From assembly GCF_019837165.1 (NCBI RefSeq), contig NZ_JAGYHC010000001.1, positions 124,001 to 188,000 of the forward strand: DNA of 64,000 nt. The letters run 5' to 3'. Shown in pieces: positions 1 through 7,706 of this stretch (position 1 is its first letter; every line of letters starts with the position of its first letter). This DNA comes from Virgibacillus sp. NKC19-3. Its GTDB lineage: Bacteria; Bacillota; Bacilli; Bacillales; Amphibacillaceae. The notes beneath the pieces were generated by a model. It worked only from the letters and a program-made list of their open reading frames with translations. It had not been told where the DNA came from and ran no database searches. The translations under genes were made by a program, and so were the position numbers.

Positions 1-108
1 AGCATTCACCTTTTGTTCTGCTTCTACTGCAGGATCTGCCGAAACATTTTGACTTCCAAAGAAAATAAAAAATAAAACAGTAAATAAAAATAATAGATTT
101 TTCCTCAT
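1..108 (-). CDS. Secreted or lipid-free exported protein, N-terminal fragment
   Basis: Only the first 36 codons lie in the window; the gene continues past the left edge. The ATG (reverse of 106-108) has a strong ribosome binding site (AGGGAGGA) just upstream. The N-terminus is a textbook signal peptide: MRKN, then about 15 strongly hydrophobic residues, then SQNVSA followed by DPAVEAEQ, so cleavage after VSA is likely and the mature protein would be exported. There is no lipobox cysteine. The mature part is too short to assign a family. An AT-rich region with a TATAAT-like stretch on the - strand near 133-138 could be its promoter. Confidence 0.7.
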   Translation of the reverse strand, partial: MRKNLLFLFTVLFFIFFGSQNVSADPAVEAEQKVNA

Positions 109-595
109 AATATCCTCCCTTTAATTTTACTTATTATAATAATTCATTTTTTAAAAAATAATAAATTATCCCCGCTTTTACTTTTATTTGAAATGTGATA
201 CAAATTTAACAAAATAAATTTAAAATTTCAACCAGTTTTTGTCATTTTTATCATTATAGTTTACTAATGATGGTTTACTATTTATAATAACCATAAAACT
301 AAGAGAATAATTCATAAACTTATGCAAGATATATTCTAAGGTTAGTCCCCCAAAAGGCCAATTCCGCCAAAAGTAGATTTAGTAACACAATATATAGTAT
401 TACATAAACAATTATAATCACTATATACTGTATGCTATTGTCTGGTCTGATCTTTTTGAGTGAGAACCATTCTAATACAACCTAAATAATCAAAGATCAC
501 TTAAAGCAATATAAGTAGTTCTTTATATCATTTTGTGTATGATATCATTTGCGTATTATGGACATTAATATATCTCTGGAGAGTAGGAGGACCGT
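109..595. other. AT-rich intergenic region between divergent genes
   Basis: Very AT-rich, with stops in all frames and no recognisable coding sequence. It separates the divergent signal-peptide gene (left) and the small membrane protein gene (right) and must hold both promoters. Short imperfect inverted repeats are present around 255-300 (ATGGTT...AACCAT). I see no tRNA, terminator with a T-run, or known riboswitch. Confidence 0.5.
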
Positions 596-880
596 ATGTC
601 AAAAGAACATACATGGCAGAGTTGGATGTACGTAACCACAGCAATTTTAGTCACTGTACTTATGTTTGGGTTAGATGTAGCGGCTGTAAATCTAGGTGAA
701 TGGGTTGTTCCGTTATTTTTCATACTGATATTAGTAGGTTATATCCTGAGTATCATTTTTTCAGTCATTACATTGACATGTTCGTATGAAAGAAAATGGG
801 TACCAATAATTGCATTGATAATAACGGTTTTTAATCTTGTGGTCGGAGGTTTTTTCGCTTTATTTGGCGCAATGTATTAA
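596..880 (+). CDS. Small three-helix membrane protein of unknown function
   Basis: A 94-residue protein I do not recognise. The ATG is preceded by a strong site (GGAGAGTAGGAGG) at good spacing, which supports it as a real gene. It has three hydrophobic segments at about residues 10-30, 36-60 and 68-92, separated by short polar turns (CSYERKW between helices 2 and 3), so it is predicted to be an integral membrane protein with almost no soluble part. No catalytic or metal-binding motif is visible. It stands alone: divergent from the gene at the left edge and followed by a degenerate regulator gene on the other strand. Confidence 0.6.
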   Translation: MSKEHTWQSWMYVTTAILVTVLMFGLDVAAVNLGEWVVPLFFILILVGYILSIIFSVITLTCSYERKWVPIIALIITVFNLVVGGFFALFGAMY

Positions 881-883
881 ATA

Positions 884-1217
884 ACCATCCTTATGTTAGC
901 CAGTGAAAGATCCATACTTACATCCATTGGAATGGATTGCCCCTCCATTACATAACTTGTCGCTTTCGTTGCAATTTCTTGTTTCTCTTTTAAAAATTTC
1001 GATTCCCGTACTGTAAAAGATAACTCCTACCGTTTATTTCTTTAAGTAATGCTCCCCCATGGACATGTGTTAAAAACCTTTGCTTTTCTGGAAATTCCAA
1101 ATCTCCTCATATGGTTTCAAATGATACATGAAAACACTTCATTAACGGAGATACCCTAACTGGGTTATCTTTTTGAACTATCTTTATTATTTCTTTATGT
1201 CTCTCCTTGGCAAACAA
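884..1217 (-). pseudogene. Degenerate DeoR-family transcriptional regulator, N-terminal half
   Basis: On the - strand a TTG start at 1217, with AAAGGGG upstream, opens a reading frame beginning MFAKERHKEIIKIVQK and reaching CFHVSFETI, which matches the DeoR-type winged helix-turn-helix. An in-frame TGA (1107-1109) then sits where the family has arginine, and the same frame resumes as GDLEFPEKQ...HVHGGALL, the typical end of the DNA-binding domain. After a frameshift near 1020 a second frame gives VRESKFLKEKQEIATKA, the start of the sugar-phosphate sensing domain. Homology ends near 884, so over half of the roughly 250-residue family length is gone. One stop, one frameshift and a truncation make it non-functional. 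Confidence 0.75.
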
Positions 1218-1458
1218 CGACGACGCCCCTTTGGAAAAGTAATAGTTTTGTATGTAACAACGATCAAGTACAATCAATGCAACGTACACACCTTGTATAC
1301 CATCCATTTATATTTTTCACCTCTAATAGAAGACTTTTGGCTAAAATGTAGCCTGCGTTAAAAAGGTTGATATAGGCATATGTAACTCCAACTACGAACT
1401 GTAACCCCATCTATGCTATAATGAAGTTTACATTTACACGATAAAAAGGGCGTTTATC

Positions 1459-3051
1459 ATGGACAGGAATGAAACAAATACGTTAGTGAAAGGCGCTTTA
1501 TTACTGACCATCGCCGGATTGATCAGTAAGATATTAAGTGCTGGCTACCGAATTCCCCTTCAAAATATGACGGGGGACATCGGTTTTTATATTTACCAGC
1601 AGGTGTACCCTATTCTTGGGATCGCACTGGTTTTGGCATTATATGGCTTTCCGTCGGCGATATCTAAAATGACGGTAGACCTAAAAGCAGAGGGGAGAAT
1701 TCCTTCCTTTACCCGTTTTTATATCCCTATTTTTATCATTCTATGTGGCATCAATGGAGTAGTCTTTCTGTCCCTATTTGTTTATGCGCCTTTGCTTGCG
1801 AAATGGGTAGGGGACGTGAATTTGGCGGATACTTACCGGTTTGCGGCGTTTGTCTTTTTGTTCATTCCTTTCGCTGCCTTATTAAGAGGGGTTTTCCAAG
1901 GGAATTATCAAATGAAGCCGACAGCTTATTCTCAAATCGGAGAACAATTTATTCGTGTTATTATGATTATAACAGCTGCGGTAGTTGTTGCCATTCAGGG
2001 GCGAAATTTTTACGAAATTGGACATGCTGCTGTGCTTGCGTCGATATTGGGTTTTGCGACGGCTACGTTGATTCTTGTTTGGTTTTTTATAAAAGAAGAG
2101 CATGCTGTACGTGATACCTATCAAGTTCCGTGGAGTTATTATATACGGATGATTTTAACACTAGGAATGGTTGCTGCGTTAAATCATATGGTGTTGCTTG
2201 TGATCCAATTTGCCGATACTTTCACGCTGATACCCAGTCTAATGGATTACGGTTTGTCGCAGGTGGAAGCGATGGAAGCAAAAGGCGTGTTCGATCGCGG
2301 GCAGCCATTAATCCAGCTTGGGACGGTCTTAGGCTCGTCTTTTGCGCTTGCACTCGTGCCAACTATTTCAAGGCAAAAGTTGGAAAAGGATCCGGATACG
2401 TTTCATCATTACATACGTGGTGCCATGTTGTTCAGTTTTTACTTAGCCATTGGCGCAACAGTAGGATTAATGGTTATCTTCCCGGAAGCAAATGTGTTAT
2501 TATTCCAAAACGATCAAGGAACGGCTGATTTACAAATACTTGTCTCGTCCATCCTGCTTTGCTCGCTAGCGATAACAGCCGCAGCAATTCTCCAAGGGCT
2601 AGGCTTTATGAAACGGACAGCTGGCTTTATAGCAATCGCATTCTTTATCAAATGGATCAGCAATCAGCTACTGGTTCCGTGGCTTGGGATAACAGGCAGT
2701 GCTGTTGCAACGGTATTCAGCTTACTTATATTATGTGGGCTTGTTCTTGTTGCGTTAAAAAGAAAATTGCCGCACCTCCATTTTTTTGAACATATTAATC
2801 GAGGTGCGCTGGTAAAAGCAGTACTAGCAATGGTTGTTTATATTATTGTCGTGGAGTTTATTTTTTCCTATATTGGAACATCAACACGTATCGGGTTACT
2901 GGTTTATATCGTGTTTGTCTCCGTAACGGGTGGGATTATTTTTATCTATAGCTTGTTAAAAGGACGGGCCTTTACAGCAAGAGAACTAGCTATGTTACCC
3001 TTCGCACAGACTTTCATTCGTATCCACAAAGGGAGGAAGATAAATGAGTAA
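1459..3051 (+). CDS. yabM: Polysaccharide/lipid flippase-type membrane protein YabM (MATE/MOP superfamily)
   Basis: A 530-residue multipass protein of the MOP superfamily, the group of SpoVB and other wall-precursor flippases. Family members move lipid-linked oligosaccharides across the cytoplasmic membrane. About 14 hydrophobic segments are spread over the whole length, and the N-terminus (TLVKGALLLTIAGLISKIL) and PLQNMTGDIGFYIYQQVYP motif are typical of the SpoVB/YabM group. The ATG has AAAAAGGG upstream; a TATAAT at 1417-1422 is a possible -10 element. The stop overlaps the next gene by 8 bases, and yabM-yabN adjacency is the B. subtilis arrangement. In B. subtilis spoVT lies upstream, but here that side is accessory DNA. 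Function beyond flippase-like transport is inferred. Confidence 0.9.
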   Translation: MDRNETNTLVKGALLLTIAGLISKILSAGYRIPLQNMTGDIGFYIYQQVYPILGIALVLALYGFPSAISKMTVDLKAEGRIPSFTRFYIPIFIILCGINGVVFLSLFVYAPLLAKWVGDVNLADTYRFAAFVFLFIPFAALLRGVFQGNYQMKPTAYSQIGEQFIRVIMIITAAVVVAIQGRNFYEIGHAAVLASILGFATATLILVWFFIKEEHAVRDTYQVPWSYYIRMILTLGMVAALNHMVLLVIQFADTFTLIPSLMDYGLSQVEAMEAKGVFDRGQPLIQLGTVLGSSFALALVPTISRQKLEKDPDTFHHYIRGAMLFSFYLAIGATVGLMVIFPEANVLLFQNDQGTADLQILVSSILLCSLAITAAAILQGLGFMKRTAGFIAIAFFIKWISNQLLVPWLGITGSAVATVFSLLILCGLVLVALKRKLPHLHFFEHINRGALVKAVLAMVVYIIVVEFIFSYIGTSTRIGLLVYIVFVSVTGGIIFIYSLLKGRAFTARELAMLPFAQTFIRIHKGRKINE

Positions 3052-4489
3052 AATAGAAATTATTGGGTTAGGTGCTAGTGATATCGATCAGCTGCCTCTA
3101 GGCATTTATAAAAAATTGACACATACGCAAGAGGTTGTCTATACAAGGACCATCGATCACCCGGTTATTCGCGCATTAAAGCAAGAGGGAGTTCGCTTTG
3201 AGGCATTTGATGATGTTTATGAGAAAGAAGATCGGTTTGAAGCTGTGTATCAAAGTATCGTGGATACGTTAATCGAAAAGGCGAGGGACACGTCTATTAT
3301 GTACACGCTTCCCGGCCATCCGATGCTTGCGGAGAAAACGGTGCAGCTGTTATTCGAGCAAACTGAAGTAGAAGTAGCGATCGTTGGTGGACAGAGTTAT
3401 TTGGATGATTTATTCACAGCTTTGAAAATGGATCCAATTGATGGATTCCAATTTATAGATGGTACGGCTTTTGAACGGAGTCAGCTTGATTATCAGCATC
3501 ACATCATATTTTGCCAGGTATATGATCGATTTATTGCTTCAGAGGTCAAGCTTACGCTGTTGGAAGATTTACCGGCAGATTATTTGATTACGATAGTGGA
3601 AGCGGCTGGAAGCGCGCACGAGATGATCCGTACAGTTCCCTTAGAAGAACTGGATCGCGCGATGGAAGTTAGTAATTTGACAACTGTTTATGTTCCGCCA
3701 GCTCCTGATGCGCTGCTGAATCATACATTCACAAGGTTAAGAGAGACCATCGCAACATTACGAAGTCCAAGTGGCTGTCCGTGGGATAAAGCACAGACAC
3801 ATGAATCCCTAAGACAGTACGCGATCGAAGAAGTATATGAATTAATAGATGCGATTGATAATCAGGATGAGGAGAACATCATCGAAGAGCTCGGGGATAT
3901 CCTCTTACAGGTCATGCTTCACAGCCAGATTGGGGAAGACGATGGTTACTTCAATGTGGATGATGTGATTGGCTCGGTAACGAACAAGATGGTTTACCGT
4001 CATCCACATGTTTTTGATGATATAGCGATCGATTCCGTTGATGATGTGTATAGAAACTGGGACCAATTAAAACAAGCGGAAAAGGGAAAGCAGCGCAAGT
4101 CCGTCCTCGATGGCATTCCGAAGCATCTTCCATCACTATCAAAAGCGTTTAAACTGCAGAAAAAAGCAGCTAAAGTCGGATTCCAATGGGATAACGTGCG
4201 TGATATATGGGATAAGCTGGATGAGGAGCTAACAGAAGTCCGGGAGGCTATCCAAGCAGAGGATAGTGCAGAGATAGAGAAAGAATTCGGAGATGTCCTA
4301 TTTGTACTTGCGAATCTAACAAGGTATTATAAAATAAATCCGGAAATAGCATTAAATCAAACCAATCAGAAGTTTCTTTCTCGTTTTTCCTATATGGAAG
4401 AGCAATTAAGTACACAAGGAAAAGATATGGAGAGCACTACTTTGGGAGAAATGGACGTATTGTGGGACCAGGCAAAAGAAAGGGAGTGA
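3044..4489 (+). CDS. yabN: YabN: tetrapyrrole methylase-like domain fused to MazG pyrophosphohydrolase
   Basis: A 481-residue two-domain protein. Residues 1-220 resemble the SAM-dependent tetrapyrrole (corrin/porphyrin) methylase fold (KIEIIGLGASDIDQLPLGIY; YTLPGHPMLAEKTV). Residues 225-481 form a MazG nucleoside triphosphate pyrophosphohydrolase with the motif SPSGCPWDKAQTHESL and two EExxE...D-type metal-binding segments (AIEEVYELIDAID, EELGDILLQVMLH; EELTEVREA, EKEFGDVLFVLANL). MazG removes non-canonical or stress nucleotides; the role of the methylase part is unknown. The start overlaps yabM by 8 bases, so the two are probably cotranslated, and rqcP follows after 4 bases. Length and fusion match the B. 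subtilis protein. Confidence 0.93.
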   Translation: MSKIEIIGLGASDIDQLPLGIYKKLTHTQEVVYTRTIDHPVIRALKQEGVRFEAFDDVYEKEDRFEAVYQSIVDTLIEKARDTSIMYTLPGHPMLAEKTVQLLFEQTEVEVAIVGGQSYLDDLFTALKMDPIDGFQFIDGTAFERSQLDYQHHIIFCQVYDRFIASEVKLTLLEDLPADYLITIVEAAGSAHEMIRTVPLEELDRAMEVSNLTTVYVPPAPDALLNHTFTRLRETIATLRSPSGCPWDKAQTHESLRQYAIEEVYELIDAIDNQDEENIIEELGDILLQVMLHSQIGEDDGYFNVDDVIGSVTNKMVYRHPHVFDDIAIDSVDDVYRNWDQLKQAEKGKQRKSVLDGIPKHLPSLSKAFKLQKKAAKVGFQWDNVRDIWDKLDEELTEVREAIQAEDSAEIEKEFGDVLFVLANLTRYYKINPEIALNQTNQKFLSRFSYMEEQLSTQGKDMESTTLGEMDVLWDQAKERE

Positions 4490-4493
4490 AATC

Positions 4494-4751
4494 ATGAGGT
4501 TAGATAAATTTTTGAAAATATCCCGATTAATTAAGCGTCGGACCCTAGCGAAGGAAGTTGCCGATCAAGGGCGGATTACGATAAACGGCAACAAGGCTAA
4601 ATCTTCCTCCACGGTTGCAGCTGGCGATGAACTGGTGATCAAATTCGGGCAAAAGCTTGTTACACTTCAGGTTAATGATTTACGAGAAAATGTGAAAAAA
4701 GACGAAGCAGAAACTCTATATAAAGTCATCAAAGAAGAGAAAAATGAATAG
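4494..4751 (+). CDS. rqcP: RqcP, S4-domain ribosome quality-control factor (YabO)
   Basis: An 85-residue protein consisting mostly of one S4 RNA-binding domain (MRLDKFLKISRLIKRRTLAKE at the start, then ADQGRITINGNKAKSS). The B. subtilis homologue YabO/RqcP works with RqcH on stalled 50S subunits to add C-terminal alanine tails. It follows yabN after 4 bases with its own site (AAAGGGAGTGA), so it is in the same operon. Length is normal for the family. Downstream comes a hairpin-like inverted repeat before yabP, where a new transcription unit may start. Confidence 0.93.
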   Translation: MRLDKFLKISRLIKRRTLAKEVADQGRITINGNKAKSSSTVAAGDELVIKFGQKLVTLQVNDLRENVKKDEAETLYKVIKEEKNE

Positions 4752-4763
4752 TTCTATACTTGT

Positions 4764-4797
4764 CCCTCCTGTCATAAAGTAATAATGATAAGGAGGG
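4764..4797 (+). promoter_or_regulatory. Inverted repeat covering the yabP ribosome binding site, with a possible sigma-E promoter
   Basis: CCCTCCTGTCAT (4764-4775) is nearly complementary to ATGATAAGGAGGG (4785-4797), so the Shine-Dalgarno sequence of yabP could be buried in a hairpin. The left arm overlaps CATAAAGT (4773-4780), which resembles a sigma-E -10 element, with ATACT (about 4756-4760) in the -35 region. yabP and yabQ are sporulation genes under sigma-E in B. subtilis, so a mother-cell promoter here is plausible but unproven. Confidence 0.45.
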
Positions 4798-4805
4798 CAA
4801 TTGAA

Positions 4806-5111
4806 ATGAACAATTATTATGATAAAAGTGAAAACACAACACGTGTGCAAAATGATCATTATGTCAAATTGAATAATCGCAAGGAACTGGAGATTACTGG
4901 TGTTAAGGAAGTGGATAGCTTCGATAATGAGGAATTTTTGCTAGAAACGGTGATGGGCTATTTAATTATCCGTGGGCAAAACTTGCAATTGCAAAATCTG
5001 GATGTCGGGGATGGCGTTGTTTCCATTAAAGGTAAAATCTATGAGCTATCTTATGTGGATGAGCAGCAACAGGAGAAAGCTAAAGGGTTCTTTAGCAAAC
5101 TATTCAGATGA
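4806..5111 (+). CDS. yabP: Sporulation protein YabP
   Basis: A 101-residue member of the YabP/YqfC family, small mother-cell proteins that associate with the spore envelope. The conserved core is visible at ITGVKEVDSFDNEEFLLET and GQNLQLQNLDVGDGVVSIKG, ending in AKGFFSKLFR. I chose the ATG at 4806 because AAGGAGGG lies 8 bases upstream; an in-frame ATG at 4785 has no such site and would overlap the inverted repeat. The stop overlaps the yabQ start (ATGA). In B. subtilis yabP and yabQ form one sigma-E operon, and yabQ is needed for the cortex. Confidence 0.92.
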   Translation: MNNYYDKSENTTRVQNDHYVKLNNRKELEITGVKEVDSFDNEEFLLETVMGYLIIRGQNLQLQNLDVGDGVVSIKGKIYELSYVDEQQQEKAKGFFSKLFR

Positions 5112-5707
5112 CGCTTACCGTGCAATTTGCAACAATGATCGCCATGGTTTTAGGCGGATTCTATTTAGGTATCATACAGGAAACGTTTCGACGCTTTACC
5201 CCATATTGGAAAGAGAAAGTCATTTTTTCTTATGTTATGGAAGTTAGTTTTTGGCTTACCCAGACCGTAATTTTATTTTATGTTCTTTTTCGTGTAAATG
5301 GCGGTGAAATAAGAGTCTATATATTTGCGGCCTGTCTACTCGGTTTTGCCATGTACCAGGTATTTGCTGCTGGAATATATAAACGAATACTAGAGAGAAT
5401 TATCCGTATTGTAGCAGCGATATACCGATTCTTCGCTAATGTGGTACAAGCACTTATCCTTACTCCTATTACCTGGATGGTGAAGCTGATCATAGGGATT
5501 GTTTTATGGATAGCAGGGCTGTTTGCATCTATTCTTCTTTTCCTTCTGAAGCTTGTCTATGTTCCAATAAAATGGATACTGCAGAAGATATATAGGTTGC
5601 TTCCGGAAAAAATACAAAAATTTTTATACAAACTAGCAGGAATTTATAGTATAATAAAGAATATATATAATAAATGCCGGAAATATATGACGTTTAAGAG
5701 GAGGTAG
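5108..5707 (+). CDS. yabQ: Sporulation membrane protein YabQ
   Basis: A 199-residue membrane protein with about five hydrophobic segments: residues 5-22, 38-60, 66-85, 103-123 and a long one near 125-155. The rest is a basic C-terminal tail (LPEKIQKFLYK...NKCRKYMTFKRR). YabQ of B. subtilis sits in the outer forespore membrane and is needed for cortex formation. It overlaps yabP by four bases and is followed six bases later by divIC. The match is to family topology and position, with the N-terminal GGFYLGIIQETFRRF typical for YabQ. Confidence 0.88.
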   Translation: MTLTVQFATMIAMVLGGFYLGIIQETFRRFTPYWKEKVIFSYVMEVSFWLTQTVILFYVLFRVNGGEIRVYIFAACLLGFAMYQVFAAGIYKRILERIIRIVAAIYRFFANVVQALILTPITWMVKLIIGIVLWIAGLFASILLFLLKLVYVPIKWILQKIYRLLPEKIQKFLYKLAGIYSIIKNIYNKCRKYMTFKRR

Positions 5708-5713
5708 CAGGAG

Positions 5714-6094
5714 TTGTCTAAAAGGGAAAAAACAGTAACAAGGTTAAATTCACAATACATGCAGCAATACGATGCACATATGGAAAGACAGAAACGAAAG
5801 AAGCAACGTTTAATTCGCCGTCTTGTGCTATTTTCCATTATAGCAGCGATTGTTATTGGGAGTATGACCGTCTATCATATTCAGCAGCGTGCCATTCATG
5901 CAGAAAAGGTTGAAGAGTATGAGCAACTGGAAGAGGAATATGCTTCCTTAAAGGACAAGGAAAAGAGCTATAAGGAAGAGATCGAATTATTGCAAGATGA
6001 GGAATATGTATTGGATGTAGCTCGAACGAACTATTTCTTTTCCAAAGAAGGAGAATTAATCTTTAATCTGCCTGAGGATGAGCCCTCTTATTGA
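5714..6094 (+). CDS. divIC: Cell-division protein DivIC (FtsB-like)
   Basis: A 126-residue bitopic protein. A basic cytoplasmic N-terminus (about residues 1-35, RQKRKKQRLIRR) precedes one transmembrane helix (about 36-56). An extracytoplasmic coiled coil follows (VEEYEQLEEEYASLKDKEKS), then the C-terminal DivIC motif DEEYVLDVARTNYFFSKEGEL. DivIC joins DivIB and FtsL in the divisome. The start is TTG with GGAG upstream; translating from it gives MSKREKTVTRLN, like B. subtilis. A sigma-A promoter for yabR overlaps the stop codon. Confidence 0.93.
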   Translation: MSKREKTVTRLNSQYMQQYDAHMERQKRKKQRLIRRLVLFSIIAAIVIGSMTVYHIQQRAIHAEKVEEYEQLEEEYASLKDKEKSYKEEIELLQDEEYVLDVARTNYFFSKEGELIFNLPEDEPSY

Positions 6095-6120
6095 CACACT
6101 TTCACATAGATGACTATAAT
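6091..6120 (+). promoter_or_regulatory. Sigma-A promoter of yabR
   Basis: TTGACA (6091-6096) and TATAAT (6115-6120), both perfect consensus, are separated by 18 bases. The -35 box overlaps the divIC stop codon. It should drive yabR independently of the upstream operon. Confidence 0.75.
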
Positions 6121-6166
6121 ATAGAAGAACTATATATTTAATCTTTTAAGGAGGAGCATTTTTTTT

Positions 6167-6550
6167 ATGTCAATCGAAGTAGGCAGCAAGCTGCAGGGAA
6201 AGGTAACGGGTATCACTAACTTTGGGGCGTTTGTTGAGCTTGAGGAAGGTAAAACCGGCCTTGTCCATATTAGTGAGGTTGCCGACAGCTATGTTAAAGA
6301 CATTAATGAACACCTTAGCGTCGGTGATGAAGTAACAGTAAAAGTAATTAATGTCGAGAAGGACGGGAAGATTGGTCTATCGATTAAAAAAGCCAAAGAT
6401 AAGCCAAAACGCCCACAAAATAACCGAGCGCAAACGGAAAATTTTGAGTCTAAAATGAACCGTTTCCTCAAAGATTCTGAAGACCGTTTAGCCTCTTTGA
6501 AGAAGCACACGGAATCCAAACGCGGGGGTCGAGGTGCTAAAAGAGGATAG
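6167..6550 (+). CDS. yabR: S1-domain RNA-binding protein YabR
   Basis: A 127-residue protein with one S1 domain (about residues 4-75: GSKLQGKVTGITNFGAFVEL...GLVHISEVADSYVKD...VKVINVEKDGKIGLSIKKA), like the repeats of ribosomal protein S1 and polynucleotide phosphorylase. The C-terminus is a basic, probably disordered tail (residues 80-127, rich in K, R, G). It is a monocistronic gene with a consensus promoter, a strong AGGAGG site and a terminator. The precise RNA target is unknown. Confidence 0.9.
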   Translation: MSIEVGSKLQGKVTGITNFGAFVELEEGKTGLVHISEVADSYVKDINEHLSVGDEVTVKVINVEKDGKIGLSIKKAKDKPKRPQNNRAQTENFESKMNRFLKDSEDRLASLKKHTESKRGGRGAKRG

Positions 6551-6589
6551 CAGTTGCTGTCTATATATATGATGCTCTATTGAATAAAA

Positions 6590-6625
6590 AAGCAGGTACT
6601 GGCGTTGTGCTGGTGTCTGCTTTTT
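6590..6625 (+). terminator. Rho-independent terminator after yabR
   Basis: A 13 bp stem (AAGCAGGTACTGG with CTGGTGTCTGCTT, including wobble pairs) is followed by TTTTT. It is 40 bases past the yabR stop and closes the yabM-yabR block. Confidence 0.8.
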
Positions 6626-6654
6626 GTGTGTGCGTTAGTTGAAGGAAGAAAATA

Positions 6655-6897
6655 GTATGGAACTACTCCACCTTAAATTTCTTGCTAAAATTTGAAGATG
6701 GTGCTTGGACATTTCACGTGACAACGCATTTCTTGTCACAACCCCAGATATCCAGTTTTTCAAAGAACGATCTGTACAAGAAATTTTATACCATAGAAAC
6801 AAAAGTTTTGCTATGCAAAATACGATTCATTTCCCACTTATTTTTGGGCTATGCCCTGTACAACATTGAAGTGGGAGTTTTCTCGCCTAAGTGCGAT
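6655..6897 (-). other. Structured non-coding stretch, possible IS200/IS605-type remnant
   Basis: Read on the - strand, 6897-6820 contains a conserved-looking AGGCGAGAA motif and a nested hairpin: outer stem TCCCACTT/AAGTGGGA (6832-6839 with 6869-6876) enclosing GGGCATAGCCC. Further along, 6680-6655 ends with AAGGTGGAGTAGTTCC. Similar hairpins and a GGAGTAGTTC-type end occur at the right ends of IS200/IS605 elements, where they form part of the TnpB guide RNA. This comparison is from memory. No transposase reading frame remains, and the 91-codon + strand ORF across it (6682-6957) lacks a ribosome binding site and looks accidental. Confidence 0.3.
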
Positions 6898-7043
6898 AAA
6901 AAAAGAAGTGAGATTGTAATATATAGGACTACTTCATTGTCTTTATACTGTGGCTAAAAGTAATAAGGAGAAAGTTCTTCTCCATCTGAAAAGAGCCTTC
7001 TCCTTATAGAAAGCGTTTACAATTATAAGGAACCTTTTATTGG

Positions 7044-7436
7044 TTACCGATAATTGTAACTATTGGATTCATGCACATGCGTAAAGACATTAATGATAAA
7101 GAGAATGATACCAAGCGCCAAAGCAAATCCGCCAATGAAAGTAAGGATATGAGCGAACTCCAAAAGCCCTTGAATTTGTACTAGAATCATACTGATAAGT
7201 AAAATAGGCAAACCGAGATTATATAGCCAAAATTGCCATTTCCCTAAAGTGCTGCTTCCTGCTCTTGGATAAGCTGTATACACAAGCCCAATAATGGCTG
7301 TCGATGCCCATCCGATAAGATTGACATGTGCATGTGCCGCTGCCCAATTCAACTGTAGGGTTGCGGACATAAATAATCCCATCGCAATACCTAAAATAAA
7401 ATAAATAACAGAAATTTTAATCCACTTTGCTCCCAT
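7044..7436 (-). CDS. Small haem-copper oxidase subunit I-like membrane protein
   Basis: A 130-residue, four-helix membrane protein (hydrophobic segments near residues 8-26, 38-57, 68-87 and 95-118). The segment NWAAAHAHVNLIGWASTAIIG resembles the histidine-bearing helices of cytochrome c oxidase subunit I and NO reductases, but the full-length oxidase has about 12 helices. This looks like the small stand-alone family often annotated as cytochrome-c oxidase in Bacillaceae. Histidines in AHAH could bind haem; function is unknown. The ATG is preceded by AAAGGGGG, and a perfect inverted repeat lies 25 bases upstream. It is the only - strand protein gene in this region. Confidence 0.7.
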   Translation of the reverse strand: MGAKWIKISVIYFILGIAMGLFMSATLQLNWAAAHAHVNLIGWASTAIIGLVYTAYPRAGSSTLGKWQFWLYNLGLPILLISMILVQIQGLLEFAHILTFIGGFALALGIILFIINVFTHVHESNSYNYR

Positions 7437-7460
7437 CTTTTTACCCCCTTTATTAACATT

Positions 7461-7478
7461 GTATATAGTATTATATAC
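7461..7478 (-). promoter_or_regulatory. Palindromic operator candidate upstream of the oxidase-like gene
   Basis: GTATATA-gtat-TATATAC forms a perfect 7 bp inverted repeat with a 4-base spacer, centred about 33 bases before the start codon at 7436, where a promoter is expected. The symmetry suggests a dimeric regulator; which one cannot be read from sequence. Confidence 0.45.
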
Positions 7479-7638
7479 CTATATGATTCATTTTTGAATA
7501 AATTTGCTCAGATCAGAATTGACGAAATTCATGTTAAGGACACAGGTGTACTTCATATATATGCTTTACGAAATAGGAAAATGAACATATTTCATAGGAT
7601 GTGAGTGACAATAGAATAATAGGAGAAAATGTGCACAT

Positions 7639-7672
7639 AAAAAAAGTAGAAACCTAATGGAAAGGTTTCTAC
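7639..7672 (-). terminator. Rho-independent terminator of tRNA-Met
   Basis: On the - strand, GTAGAAACC pairs perfectly with GGTTTCTAC (7646-7654 with 7664-7672) and is followed by seven T. It lies 35 bases downstream of the tRNA-Met 3' end. Confidence 0.85.
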
Positions 7673-7706
7673 GAAAGTGAATCGAAATTTAGATTATCTT
7701 TTAAAA

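Noticed and set aside
3951-4142. Reverse-strand ORFs inside housekeeping genes, such as this one in yabN
   Set aside because: Shadows of the coding strand without start signals.
6706-6726. parS site around TTTCACGTGA
   Set aside because: Only the CACGTG centre and a few flanking bases match the 16-base parS consensus TGTTNCACGTGAAACA; the outer arms do not.
6682-6957. 91-codon ORF as a gene
   Set aside because: No ribosome binding site, no recognisable protein, and it runs through complementary hairpins.
6961-7010. AAGGAGAA...TTCTCCTT hairpin as a terminator of the oxidase-like gene
   Set aside because: The stem is only 8 bp with a long loop and no T-run on either strand, so I do not call it.
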